Part shown: piece by piece, positions 7,731 to 21,043 of the stretch
How the letters are laid out: each line of letters opens with the position of its first letter
Numbering within the stretch: position 1 is the first letter of the stretch
The notes under the pieces: model-generated
The model's input: the letters and a program-made list of their open reading frames with translations, nothing else
Database searches by the model: none
Told to the model about the DNA's origin: nothing
Position numbers and translations under genes: made by a program
NCBI GenBank assembly: GCA_035533595.1
Contig: DATLTN010000028.1
Coordinates: 1 to 37,089, forward strand
Length of the DNA stretch: 37,089 nucleotides
Direction: 5' to 3'
Source: Acidimicrobiales bacterium
Lineage (GTDB): Bacteria; Actinomycetota; Acidimicrobiia; Acidimicrobiales; Bog-793

Positions 7731-7765
7731 GACCCGCCCGCCGGTACGCACCGGCGGACGGGCCC
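7731..7765. terminator. Bidirectional terminator between dcd and glnB
   Basis: A GC-rich stem of about 15 bp (arms 7731-7745 and 7750-7764, one or two imperfect pairs) with a 4-nt loop lies between the convergent stops of dcd and glnB. A pyrimidine-rich stretch follows on the plus strand. Confidence 0.75.
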
Positions 7766-7782
7766 CTTGCTCGTTCTCGGCG

Positions 7783-8121
7783 CTAGAGGGCGTCAGAGCC
7801 CCGCTCGCCGGTCCTGATGCGGACGACGTCCTCGACGGCGAGGACCCACACCTTCCCGTCGCCGATCCGCCCCGTGCGGGCGCTCGTGATGATCGTCTCG
7901 GCGACCTCGGCCGCCTTGTCGTCCTCCGCGAGCACCTCGATGCGGATCTTCGGCACGAGGTCGATCGAGTACTCCGCGCCGCGGTAGGTCTCGGTGTGAC
8001 CGCCCTGGCGGCCGAAGCCCTGGACTTCGCTCATGGTGAGCCCTTGGACACCGACGGCGGTGAGGGCTTCCTTCACCTCGTCGAACTTGAATGGCTTAAT
8101 AACTGCGACGACGAGTTTCAA
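7783..8121 (-). CDS. glnB: Nitrogen regulatory protein PII (GlnB/GlnK type)
   Basis: 112 residues, full length for PII. It starts MKLVVAVIKPFKFDEVKEAL, has the T-loop YRGAEYSIDLVPK with Tyr51 (the residue modified by uridylylation or, in actinobacteria, adenylylation), and the C-terminal signature TGRIGDGKVWV. PII senses 2-oxoglutarate and ATP/ADP and blocks Amt when nitrogen is plentiful. The start is TTG 8121, supported by GGAGG 9 nt upstream; without TTG the conserved first residues would be lost. It lies 175 bp downstream of amt on the same strand, the usual amt-glnK order. The gap holds a small hairpin (8157-8171) and no gene. Confidence 0.95.
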   Translation of the reverse strand: MKLVVAVIKPFKFDEVKEALTAVGVQGLTMSEVQGFGRQGGHTETYRGAEYSIDLVPKIRIEVLAEDDKAAEVAETIITSARTGRIGDGKVWVLAVEDVVRIRTGERGSDAL

Positions 8122-8296
8122 TTACGCAAACCTCCGAGCTGAGGACCGAGGTGACGGGAGGCGGTGCCTCCTGGGGGAAACGCTCTGGCGCCCGAGGCGA
8201 TGACGGGCGATCGTGCGGGGCTCGCCGGAGAAGAGGGATCGCCAGCGGCGACCGCACTCTCGACCCCTCTCTCTCCGACGCGGTCCGCGGACCCGG

Positions 8297-9850
8297 CTAC
8301 ACCGCCTGGGGCGGGGCCGAGGACGATTCAGGTGGAGCTGCGATGCTCGCACCGTAATCGGCCATCTCGTAGGCCCCGGACCGGATGGCGATGCTGTCCG
8401 GCGGGAAGGCCTCCTCGTCGTGGATGGCGAGGTCGCCGACCTCGAGGATGGCGTCGCGGTAGCGGAGGCCGCCGAGGACGAGGCCGATGATCTTCATCAA
8501 GATGAAGGTCACGAGCGCGGACCAGAAGATCACCCACACCGCGGCACGCAACTGCTCCCAGATCTGGTGGAAGGAGTTCGTGTACATGAGTCCGCCGACC
8601 GAGAACGGGGTGCACTTCCCCTGCGCCGTTTGGTAGATCTGCTGGGTGGTGTTCACCACCTGCCCGTTGGCGTCGAGCGTCCCGCAGCCGAGCTCGAGCA
8701 TGTTCGGGTCACCGAACACCCCGAGCAAGAGACCGCCGAACAGTCCGGCGATGCCGTGGGTGTAGATGACGCCGAGGGCGTCGTCGACCTTGTTGAACGG
8801 CCGCACCTTCGACAGGTAGTTCCAGGCGAACCACACGACGACGCAGCAGATTGAACCGACGGCGATCGCGCCCCAGCCGTTGACCCAGCCGGCGCACGGG
8901 GTGATCCCGACGAGCCCGCAGATCATTCCGTTCACGCCACCGAGGAAGGTCGGCTTCTTCGCCTTTGAGAACCAGGCGTCCATCCCCATCCAGACGAGGA
9001 CGCCCGTCGCGGTCGCGAGGTTGGTGTTCACGACCGCGGCGGCGGCGTCCGCGCCGGCGTAGTACGGGTCACCACCGTTGAAGCCGTTCCAGCCGAGCCA
9101 GAGGATGCCGGCACCGACCGCGGCCATGACGAGGTTGTTGGGGATTGCGTGTTGGCGATCTCGCAGCAATCTCGGCCCGAGGACCCAGGCGGCCACGAAG
9201 CCGGACACTCCTGCGGACATGTGGATGACGAAGCCACCCGAGAAGTCGAGCGCGCCCTCTTGCGCGAAGTAGCCACCGCCCCACAGCATGAAGGCGTCGA
9301 CGCCGTAGACGAAGGTCGACCACAGCGGGACGAGCAGGCACCAGGCGCTGAACTTGATACGCCCGAGGACGCTGCCGAGGAACAGCAGTGGTGTGATCGC
9401 GGCGAAGACGAACTGGAAGTACGCCAACGAGGTCGTCGGGAAGTGGAAGGGAACGGCGGTGTTGGCCGCCGAGACCGCTTGGCCCAACTCGTTATTGGCG
9501 TTGGTGATCTGCCCGGGCTTGCCAGCGAAGTTCTCGAAGAAGTGCTTCACCCATCCGACCCCGCTGAGCTGGGTCTGGATACCGTTGTGCACCCCCCCGC
9601 CGAGCGAGGTACTGCCGAAGCCGATCTTGTAGCCCCACAGGACCCAGGCGACGAGCACGAGCGAGAAGCCGGCGAACATCATCGCAAGGACATTGACCGC
9701 CCACTTCTTCTGAACAATCGATGCGTAGAGGACCGCCAGCCCTGGGAGGCTCATCAGGCCGACGAAGGTGGCAGCGACGATCTGCCAGGTGTTGTCGCCG
9801 GTGTTGAGCCAACTTGGATACGGAACCGGTACTGCGCCTAACAGGTGCAC
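8297..9850 (-). CDS. amt: Ammonium transporter Amt
   Basis: 517 residues with the eleven-helix Amt layout. The twin pore histidines are visible: His210 in GGFVIHMSAGVSGF and His365 in YTHGIAGLFGGLLLG. FQFVFAAITPLLFLG and WLGWNGFNGG are also family signatures. Two parts are longer than usual: a periplasmic-side insertion around residues 80-135 (GVHNGIQTQ to HFPTT) and a loop near 385-425 with two cysteines (LGCGTLD and QGKCTP). Both are probably extracellular. The GTG start has AGGAG upstream. Expression should be nitrogen-controlled through the box at 9947-9984, with PII encoded downstream as the transporter's gate. Confidence 0.95.
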   Translation of the reverse strand: MHLLGAVPVPYPSWLNTGDNTWQIVAATFVGLMSLPGLAVLYASIVQKKWAVNVLAMMFAGFSLVLVAWVLWGYKIGFGSTSLGGGVHNGIQTQLSGVGWVKHFFENFAGKPGQITNANNELGQAVSAANTAVPFHFPTTSLAYFQFVFAAITPLLFLGSVLGRIKFSAWCLLVPLWSTFVYGVDAFMLWGGGYFAQEGALDFSGGFVIHMSAGVSGFVAAWVLGPRLLRDRQHAIPNNLVMAAVGAGILWLGWNGFNGGDPYYAGADAAAAVVNTNLATATGVLVWMGMDAWFSKAKKPTFLGGVNGMICGLVGITPCAGWVNGWGAIAVGSICCVVVWFAWNYLSKVRPFNKVDDALGVIYTHGIAGLFGGLLLGVFGDPNMLELGCGTLDANGQVVNTTQQIYQTAQGKCTPFSVGGLMYTNSFHQIWEQLRAAVWVIFWSALVTFILMKIIGLVLGGLRYRDAILEVGDLAIHDEEAFPPDSIAIRSGAYEMADYGASIAAPPESSSAPPQAV

Positions 9851-9946
9851 CTTGGGAGGACTCCTCTCGTGCGGTCGCGAGGCCCCGGCGCGGCGCGATC
9901 ATCGACGTCGCGGGTCACCGAGGTGCGCCAAGGATGCAGGCCCTCA

Positions 9947-9984
9947 GTTTCCGCACAGTCACGCCGGTGTTACCAGTGTGTTAA
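9947..9984 (-). promoter_or_regulatory. GlnR-type nitrogen control box upstream of amt
   Basis: Read on the minus strand: TTAAC-n6-GTAAC-n6-GTGAC-n6-GAAAC, with all three spacers exactly 6 nt. This matches the actinobacterial GlnR consensus gTnAC-n6-GnAAC repeated twice, with one deviation in the first half-site. It ends 97 bp before the amt start. GlnR activates amtB-glnK in Streptomyces and mycobacteria under nitrogen limitation. No glnR gene is in the window. Confidence 0.75.
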
Positions 9985-10129
9985 CTGGAAACCCTCTGCG
10001 CGCAGCGCCCCGTTGCTCGCGCGACGGCGGGCGCGAAGGCGCCCGCTGCAACCGGTAGTCGAGCGCCCACCACTACGCTTCCGGGTCCTCGGCGGGGAGC
10101 CGCCGCCGCCGTGCCAGAAGGAGCAGCGG

Positions 10130-10741
10130 TTGACCGTGCCGGGTTCGGCGCCAGCGGAACGAGCGCCAGCGTCGGTTGATGGGGCGGGAGCTCCTCGCGC
10201 GGACGCCGCCGCCGCCGCCCCGGTCATGCGGCTCCGCGGCGCCTCGGTCGACGTCGACCTCGGCCGCTTGGCGCGTGTCGCGATCGCGCTCATGATGGCG
10301 GGCGCGCTGGCGCTCGCGCTCGCGCTGACCGTCGCGGGCGCGAACAAGAACGCGCAGATCACCGCGCTGCGCACCCGCGGCCTCGCCGTCCCGATCCGCG
10401 TCACCGGCTGCCTCGGCCTGCTGGGCGGGAGCGGCAGCAACGCCGCCGGCTACGCCTGCCGCGGCGTCTACCGCTTCGACGGCCACCGCTACGCGGCGGC
10501 CATCCCCGGCAACTCGCTCCACCCGCCCGGGTCGACGCTGCAGGCGGTGGTGGTCGCCGGCACCCCGCCGCTTCTCACGACGGCGAGCGTGCTCGCCGGC
10601 GAGCACGCCTCGGCGCGGGTGTTCCTCGCACCGGCGGTGATCGTGCTCGTGCTCGCTGTCGCGGCGCTCGGCCTGCGCCGACGTCAGGTCGCGCGGTTCC
10701 CGTCGGCGCGCCGCGCACGCACCGAGGACGGTGGCGTGTAG
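10130..10741 (+). CDS. Membrane protein with two transmembrane helices, unknown function
   Basis: 203 residues from TTG 10130, chosen because AAGGAG lies 7 nt upstream; GTG 10136 is an alternative. A longer frame opening at 9845 would run into the amt start and its GlnR box, so it is rejected. An N-terminal tail rich in Ala and Pro precedes one helix (VAIALMMAGALALALALTVA). An extracytoplasmic domain follows, with a cysteine pair (VTGCLGLLGGSGSN ... YACRGVYRFDGHRY), then a second helix (APAVIVLVLAVAALGL) and a basic end. I recognise a hypothetical-protein pattern but no function. Its 3' end overlaps the convergent gene by 58 bp. Confidence 0.65.
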   Translation: MTVPGSAPAERAPASVDGAGAPRADAAAAAPVMRLRGASVDVDLGRLARVAIALMMAGALALALALTVAGANKNAQITALRTRGLAVPIRVTGCLGLLGGSGSNAAGYACRGVYRFDGHRYAAAIPGNSLHPPGSTLQAVVVAGTPPLLTTASVLAGEHASARVFLAPAVIVLVLAVAALGLRRRQVARFPSARRARTEDGGV

Positions 10742-11310
10742 CGCTTGTTCGAGCGCGGCAGGCGGCTCCCGCTGCGCGGGTGGGCACCGCCCCCCGAGGG
10801 CCCGCCGCCGGAGGCGTCGCGCAGTTCGCGCTGGATCCGGTAGGCGCGCACCAGCAGCCATGACGCGCAGCCGATGAAGGGGACGCCGAAGCCCCAGTAG
10901 TGGAGGTTGAAGATAGCGAGCCCGAACAGCGCCATCACGATGCCGAGCAGCAGCCGCTTGCGGAGCATCGCCATCACGAGGATGAGAATCGAGAGCACCA
11001 CGAGGACGATCGTCAGCTCGTGGTAGAGCGCGACGCTCACGTGCAGCTTGTTCACGAGCCCGTTCAGTCGCGCCGGAGGGTCGTTGCGGATCAGCTGGTC
11101 GATCACCAGCACGCCGATCAGCGCGGCGAAGGGTGCCGCGATGAGCCCGACCGCGCGCTCCTTGTCGTCGGCGCTCCTGAGGCTCGACTCGAGCTCCTCG
11201 GCCGTCCGCCGCTCCGCTTGCGGCTTCGGTGGGGCGGCGTGCGGGTCGACCGGCTTCAGGAAGGCGCCGCGCAGGCGGTCGCCGAGTGAGCGCTGATCCC
11301 CGGCGGCCAT
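10684..11310 (-). CDS. Multi-pass membrane protein, unknown function, C-terminal RYTPP motif
   Basis: 208 residues from ATG 11310. A charged N-terminal 60 residues is followed by about four hydrophobic segments (LIAAPFAALIGVLVIDQLI; LTIVLVVLSILILVMAML; LLLGIVMALFGLAIFNLHY; GVPFIGCASWLLVRAY). A long basic tail then contains SNKRYTPPSS. An RYTPP element also occurs in the cytoplasmic N-terminus of CrgA encoded at 26436. The start has no Shine-Dalgarno; TAGCGT lies 7 nt upstream, which fits a leaderless message. GTG 11319 overlaps that box and is less likely. No function can be assigned; the shared motif hints at a cell-envelope or division role but proves nothing. Confidence 0.7.
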   Translation of the reverse strand: MAAGDQRSLGDRLRGAFLKPVDPHAAPPKPQAERRTAEELESSLRSADDKERAVGLIAAPFAALIGVLVIDQLIRNDPPARLNGLVNKLHVSVALYHELTIVLVVLSILILVMAMLRKRLLLGIVMALFGLAIFNLHYWGFGVPFIGCASWLLVRAYRIQRELRDASGGGPSGGGAHPRSGSRLPRSNKRYTPPSSVRARRADGNRAT

Positions 11311-11317
11311 CGCGGTC

Positions 11318-11323
11318 ACGCTA
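11318..11323 (-). promoter_or_regulatory. -10 box (TAGCGT) of leaderless membrane-protein gene
   Basis: TAGCGT on the minus strand ends 7 nt before ATG 11310, and no Shine-Dalgarno is present. Confidence 0.45.
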
Positions 11324-11379
11324 CCAATGAAGTTCCGCGCCGCCGGAGCCGGCCCGACCGTCCGGCCGGGCGCGCTCGG

Positions 11380-12126
11380 TCAGGCGCGCGTCTGGTTGCG
11401 GACGGCCTCGGCCTTGGCGGCGATCGTCTCCGGGTCCCCGAGGTCGCGGACGGCCTCGAGCGCGAGGCCGTCGCCGAACTCGTAGACGCGCGGGATCCCC
11501 GTCGGGAGGTCGATGTCGGCGATGTCGTCGTCCGACACGCCCTCGAGGTACTTGAGGAGCGCCCGCAGGCTGTTGCCGTGCGCGACCACGAGCACGTCGC
11601 TTCCGAGGAGGAGGTGGGGAGCGATCGCGTCTTCCCAGTAGGGGATCAGCCGGACGACGACGTCGGCGAGGCACTCCGTCGCCGGCAGCGAGGCAGGGGG
11701 GACCATCGCGTAGCGGGGGTCGTTCAGCGGGTGGTAGGGGCTGTCGCGCTCGACCGGCGGCGGTGGCGTCTCGTAGCCGCGGCGCCACGCCAGGACCTGC
11801 TCCTCGCCGTGGCGCTGCACGGTCTCCATCTTGTTCAGTCCCTGCAGCGCCCCGTAGTGGCGCTCGTTCAGCCGCCAGCTCCGCTCGACCGGCAGGAAGC
11901 TCTTGCCCATCGCGTCGAGGCTGAGGTTGGCGGTGCGCACGGCTCGGGTGAGGACCGAGGTGAAGCAGCGTCCGACGTCGATGCCCTTCTCCTCCGCGAT
12001 CAGCTGGCCGGCGTCGGTCGCTTCCTGCTCACCTCTGTCGCTGAGGTCGACATCGACCCAGCCGGTGAAGCGGTTTTCGGAGTTCCACAGGCTCTCGCCG
12101 TGGCGGACGATGACAAGCGATGGCAT
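11380..12126 (-). CDS. gpmA: 2,3-bisphosphoglycerate-dependent phosphoglycerate mutase
   Basis: 248 residues from ATG 12126 (MPSLVIVRHGESLWN). An upstream in-frame extension to 12228 is Gly/Ala-rich and non-homologous, so it is rejected. The histidine-phosphatase fold has the phosphorylated His in VRHGES, NRFTGWVDVDLS, the catalytic Glu in LNERHYGALQG, and the second His in VAHGNSLRALL. The long substrate-lid insert (WRRGYETPPPP ... DPRYAMVPP) marks the dPGM mutase rather than a simple phosphatase. It interconverts 3- and 2-phosphoglycerate in glycolysis and gluconeogenesis. A TAGCGT box ends 8 nt before ATG with no Shine-Dalgarno. It is divergent from the ACT-domain gene. Confidence 0.95.
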   Translation of the reverse strand: MPSLVIVRHGESLWNSENRFTGWVDVDLSDRGEQEATDAGQLIAEEKGIDVGRCFTSVLTRAVRTANLSLDAMGKSFLPVERSWRLNERHYGALQGLNKMETVQRHGEEQVLAWRRGYETPPPPVERDSPYHPLNDPRYAMVPPASLPATECLADVVVRLIPYWEDAIAPHLLLGSDVLVVAHGNSLRALLKYLEGVSDDDIADIDLPTGIPRVYEFGDGLALEAVRDLGDPETIAAKAEAVRNQTRA

Positions 12127-12134
12127 CACCGCTG

Positions 12135-12140
12135 ACGCTA
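12135..12140 (-). promoter_or_regulatory. -10 box (TAGCGT) of gpmA
   Basis: TAGCGT on the minus strand ends 8 nt before the gpmA ATG, consistent with a leaderless or nearly leaderless message. Confidence 0.45.
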
Positions 12141-12238
12141 GTCGCGGGCCGCGAAGCCGCCCAGCGGCGCCCGCCGCAACGGGGGGCGCCGACACCCCCC
12201 CGACGCCTCCCGGAAATCCGCCGTTCACACCGCGTCCC

Positions 12239-12244
12239 TAGTGT
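12239..12244 (+). promoter_or_regulatory. -10 box (TAGTGT) of ACT-domain gene
   Basis: TAGTGT ends 6 nt before GTG 12251; no Shine-Dalgarno is visible. It is divergent from the gpmA box, with about 98 bp between the two. Confidence 0.5.
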
Positions 12245-12250
12245 GAAGTC

Positions 12251-12931
12251 GTGCCTGTCTTCGTGATGCGCGTCTGGCTCGCCGACCGCCCCGGCGCCCT
12301 CGGCGCGGTCGCGGCGCGCATCGGCGGCGTCGGCGGTGACGTCACCGGCATCGACATCCTCGAGCGCGGAGGGGACCGAGTCATCGACGAGCTGACGATC
12401 GACCTGCCGAGCGAGGACATGATCGGCGCGCTGCTCGAGAGCCTGAAAGAGCTCGACTTCGTCGACGTCGAGGACATCCGCTCCGTCGTCGCCGGCCTGC
12501 CCTACCCGCTGATCGACGCCCTCGAGGTCTCGGCCGACCTCATCTCGGGGGCGGGCGTCGCCGTGCTCTTCGACTTGCTCGTGGCCGGCGTCGCGGGGGT
12601 CTTCTCGGGATGGGCGGCGGTGGTCGACCCCGAGGGCCCCGTCGTGCTCAGCGCCTCGGGCGACGCCCCGGCGGCGCCGTGGCTGGAGGCCTTCGTCACC
12701 GGCACGCGCGCCGCCAACCGGGAGCTCTCGGGCCGCGCCGGGGCGGCCAACGACGTCGCCTGGGCGGGCCTCGAGGTCTCCGGGCTGGCGTTGCTCGTCG
12801 GTCGCGCCGGTCGCCCGTTCCGCTCGCGCGAGCGACGACAGCTCGCCACGCTGGCGCGTATCGCCGACCACCGATGGCGCGAGCTCGTCGTCCGCGACGG
12901 CAAGCGCGCCCACCCCGCCCGCTCCAGCTAG
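12251..12931 (+). CDS. ACT-domain protein of unknown function
   Basis: 226 residues from GTG 12251. The first 75 residues are a clear ACT domain (FVMRVWLADRPGALGAVAARIGGVGGDVTGIDILERG), a ligand-binding fold usually specific for amino acids. The remaining 150 residues look like a GAF-like or roadblock-like alpha/beta domain (AVLFDLLVAGVAGVFSGWAAVVDPEG, then SGLALLVGRAGRPFRSRERRQLATLARIADHRW). No catalytic motif is seen, so it is probably a sensor or regulator. The two-domain arrangement suggests small-molecule sensing, but the ligand and partner are unknown. The start is leaderless. Confidence 0.8.
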   Translation: MPVFVMRVWLADRPGALGAVAARIGGVGGDVTGIDILERGGDRVIDELTIDLPSEDMIGALLESLKELDFVDVEDIRSVVAGLPYPLIDALEVSADLISGAGVAVLFDLLVAGVAGVFSGWAAVVDPEGPVVLSASGDAPAAPWLEAFVTGTRAANRELSGRAGAANDVAWAGLEVSGLALLVGRAGRPFRSRERRQLATLARIADHRWRELVVRDGKRAHPARSS

Positions 12932-12982
12932 CACCCCTTCCGCCCCTGCTGAACTCCCAGGTGAAAGTGGCTTTTCGGCGGC

Positions 12983-13003
12983 CTTGACAATGAGGCACTC
13001 AAG
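12983..13003 (+). promoter_or_regulatory. HAIR operator (HspR site) at the dnaK promoter
   Basis: CTTGACA-n7-ACTCAAG matches the HAIR consensus CTTGAGT-n7-ACTCAAG at all but two positions. The left arm contains the -35 hexamer TTGACA (12984-12989), and a -10 TTATTC follows at 13008-13013 with an 18-nt spacer. HspR, encoded fourth in the operon, should therefore repress by covering the -35. Confidence 0.85.
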
Positions 13004-13080
13004 TCTGTTATTCTGGTCGCTGCAAAGTTCTCGCCGGGGACCCCCGGCGGTGCAGTGAGAAGGATTGGGAGGCAAGACTC

Positions 13081-14912
<1,832 letters not shown>

Positions 14913-14916
<4 letters not shown>

Positions 14917-15536
14917 CCGGGGAGGAACGCCTCCCGGAGGACGAAGGGCCCCTCGGGGCGGACGCGCCCGACGGCGCGGCCGCCCCGGATTCGGCCCCCG
15001 GTGGTGACGACGACGCCCTCCTCGCCGAGGTGATCGCCGCGGCCGAGGCCGCGGCGGCGGGCGGTGACGGCGAGGCGAGCGAGCTCGACAGGGCCGAGGC
15101 GCAGCGCGACGAGTACCTCGACGCGCTGCGGCGCCTGCAGGCCGAGTTCGACAACTACCGCAAGCGCACGACCCGCCAGCAGACCGAGCTGCTCGGTCGC
15201 GCCGCCGAGTCGCTGATCGAGCGCTTCCTGCCGGTGCTCGACGCGCTCGACCTCGCGATCACCCACGGCGAGGACCCCGAGTCGACCGCCAGCGGCCTGG
15301 TGCAGGCGCTGCAGCAGATCAACTCGCTCGGTCGCGACGTGCTCGCGAAGGAGGGGCTGGAGCGCATCGACGAGGCCGGCGTCCCCTTCGACCCGACCGT
15401 GCACGACGCGGTCGCGCATCTCCCCCACGAGGAGGGGGAGGCGGCGGCGGGCGTCACCGTCGACGAGGTGCTGCGAGCGGGATATCAGTTGAAGGGCCGC
15501 GTGCTGCGGCCCGCGATGGTGCGGGTGAGGGGCTAG
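14913..15536 (+). CDS. grpE: Nucleotide exchange factor GrpE
   Basis: 207 residues. An acidic, low-complexity N-terminal 60 residues is followed by the long coiled-coil helix ([28 protein letters not shown]). The four-helix and beta-wing region then carries [31 protein letters not shown] and [11 protein letters not shown], ending [13 protein letters not shown]. It dimerises and releases ADP from DnaK. The ATG lies within the dnaK stop (ATGA), so translation is coupled. The next gene follows after 7 bp. Confidence 0.97.
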
Positions 15537-15543
15537 GAACAGG

Positions 15544-16644
15544 GTGCCGGCGCAACGGGAGTGGTTCGAGACCGATTACTACAAGGTCCTCGGCGTCGCC
15601 GCGGACGCGGGCGAGAAGGAGATCACCCGCGCCTACCGCAAGCTCGCCAAGCAGTACCACCCCGACGCGAACCCCGGCTCGGAGGAGCGCTTCAAGGAGA
15701 TCAGCGCCGCCTACGACGTCCTCGGTGACGCCGACAAGCGCAAGGAGTACGACGAGGTCCGCAGGGTCGGCGCCGCGGGGAACCCCTTCGGCAACGGCAA
15801 CGCCGGCTTCAACTTCAAGGTCGAGGATCTCACCGACCTCTTCGGTGGCCTCTTCCGCCCCGGCAACGCCGGCGGCATGTCGCGGCGGCGCTCGGGAGCG
15901 GGGCCGCAGCGCGGCATGGACACCGAGGCCTCGCTGCACCTCGCCTTCGACGAGGCGGTCGAGGGCGTCGTGACGACGGTGAACGTCGCGACCGGCGCGA
16001 CCTGCGCGACCTGTGCGGGCTCGGGCTCACGCCCCGGCTCGACCCCTGTGGTCTGCCCCCGCTGCGGCGGGAGCGGGACGCTCAACGACAACCAGGGCCT
16101 CTTCTCCCTCTCCTCTCCCTGCCCGGAGTGCCGCGGCCGCGGCACCAAGATCGTCGACCCCTGCCCGACCTGCATGGGGACCGGGATGCAGCGCAAGGAG
16201 CGCCAGGTGAAGGTGCGCATCCCGCCCGGCGTCGCCGACGGGGCGCGCATCAAGGTGAAGGGGCGCGGTGAGCCCGGGCGCAACGGCGGCCCCGCCGGCG
16301 ACCTCTACGTCACCGTCAGCGTCGCCGAGCACCGCCTCTTCGGGCGGCGCGGCCGCGACCTCACCCTCAACCTGCCGATCACCTTCGCCGAGGCCGCCCT
16401 CGGTGCCGAGGTGACGGTCCCCACCCTCGACAAGCCCGTGACCCTGAAGATCCCCGCCGGCACCAAGAGCGGGAAGACCTTCCGCGTCCGCGGCCGAGGC
16501 CTGCGTGCGCACGGTGAGCAGGGGGACCTGCTCGTAACCGCCGACATCACCGTGCCGGCGGAGCTCTCCGAGGAGGAGCGCCAGGCGCTCAAGTCCTACG
16601 CCGAGGCGACGAACGAGTCGCCGCGCAAGCACCTCGAGACATGA
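15544..16644 (+). CDS. dnaJ: Chaperone DnaJ (Hsp40)
   Basis: 366 residues from GTG 15544. The J domain (YYKVLGVAADAGEKEITRAY) has its HPD at KQYHPDANPG. It is followed by a short Gly/Phe-rich linker (NPFGNGNAGFNF) and four zinc-binding CxxCxGxG repeats (CATCAGSG, CPRCGGSG, CPECRGRG, CPTCMGTG). The C-terminal substrate domain has RIPPGVADGARIKVKGRGEP and VPTLDKPVTLKIPAGTKSG. It stimulates DnaK ATPase and delivers substrates. The position between grpE and hspR matches dnaJ1 of Streptomyces and mycobacteria. Confidence 0.97.
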   Translation: MPAQREWFETDYYKVLGVAADAGEKEITRAYRKLAKQYHPDANPGSEERFKEISAAYDVLGDADKRKEYDEVRRVGAAGNPFGNGNAGFNFKVEDLTDLFGGLFRPGNAGGMSRRRSGAGPQRGMDTEASLHLAFDEAVEGVVTTVNVATGATCATCAGSGSRPGSTPVVCPRCGGSGTLNDNQGLFSLSSPCPECRGRGTKIVDPCPTCMGTGMQRKERQVKVRIPPGVADGARIKVKGRGEPGRNGGPAGDLYVTVSVAEHRLFGRRGRDLTLNLPITFAEAALGAEVTVPTLDKPVTLKIPAGTKSGKTFRVRGRGLRAHGEQGDLLVTADITVPAELSEEERQALKSYAEATNESPRKHLET

Positions 16645-17042
16645 CCGCCATGAGCCAGCCCGACGAGTACGCCCCCTCGACGCGGGCCGTCTACGTGATC
16701 TCGGTCGCCGCCGAGCTGGCCGGGGTGCACCCGCAGACGCTGCGGATCTACGAGCGGCGGGGACTCCTCGAGCCGACGCGCACCTCCGGCGGCGTCCGCC
16801 GCTACTCCGAGGCCGACATCGCCCAGCTGCAGCGGATCCAGCTGCTCACCGCGGCCGGGATCAACCTCGAGGGGGTGCGGCGGGTCCTCGCCCTCGAGGA
16901 GGAGATCGCCCGCCTCGAGAGCGCGCTCCAGCGCACCCGCGCCGAGGCCCGCGCGGCCGTCGAGCAGACGCACCGCCAGTACCGACGGGACCTCGTCCCC
17001 TTCCCGGCGAGCCTCCCGGTCCGGCGACGGGCCGGCAGGTGA
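16641..17042 (+). CDS. hspR: Heat-shock repressor HspR (MerR family)
   Basis: 133 residues, starting in an ATGA overlap with dnaJ. The MerR-type winged helix is clear: YVISVAAELAGVHPQTLRIY, ERRGLLEPTRTSGGVRRYSE and DIAQLQRIQLLTAAGINLEGV, followed by a coiled-coil (LALEEEIARLESALQRTRAE) and a basic end. HspR binds HAIR sites and represses the dnaK operon, using DnaK as corepressor in Streptomyces. The matching operator is at 12983-13003, so the circuit is autoregulatory. Confidence 0.95.
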   Translation: MTAMSQPDEYAPSTRAVYVISVAAELAGVHPQTLRIYERRGLLEPTRTSGGVRRYSEADIAQLQRIQLLTAAGINLEGVRRVLALEEEIARLESALQRTRAEARAAVEQTHRQYRRDLVPFPASLPVRRRAGR

Positions 17043-17096
17043 GCCACGCAACCGCACGCGACACCCGAACCTGAGCAGTAGGAGAACCACAACGAC

Positions 17097-20930
<3,834 letters not shown>

Positions 20931-21043
20931 GGACCGGCGCGGCGCGCCCGCTCGGGATCCGGTCACCGGGGTCGGGCGAGGCGGTACGTTGAGGAAGTGA
21001 GCGTCCCCCACGCCCGCAGCGCGACGAGACGAGATGTGAGGCC

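Noticed and set aside
8122-8296. Possible riboswitch or small gene between amt and glnB
   Set aside because: Only a 6-bp hairpin is visible; no known riboswitch core or reading frame with a ribosome site was recognised.
9845-10129. N-terminal extension of the membrane protein at 10130
   Set aside because: It would start inside the amt ribosome-binding region and translate the GlnR box. It is Arg/Pro-rich without homology, and a good Shine-Dalgarno precedes TTG 10130.
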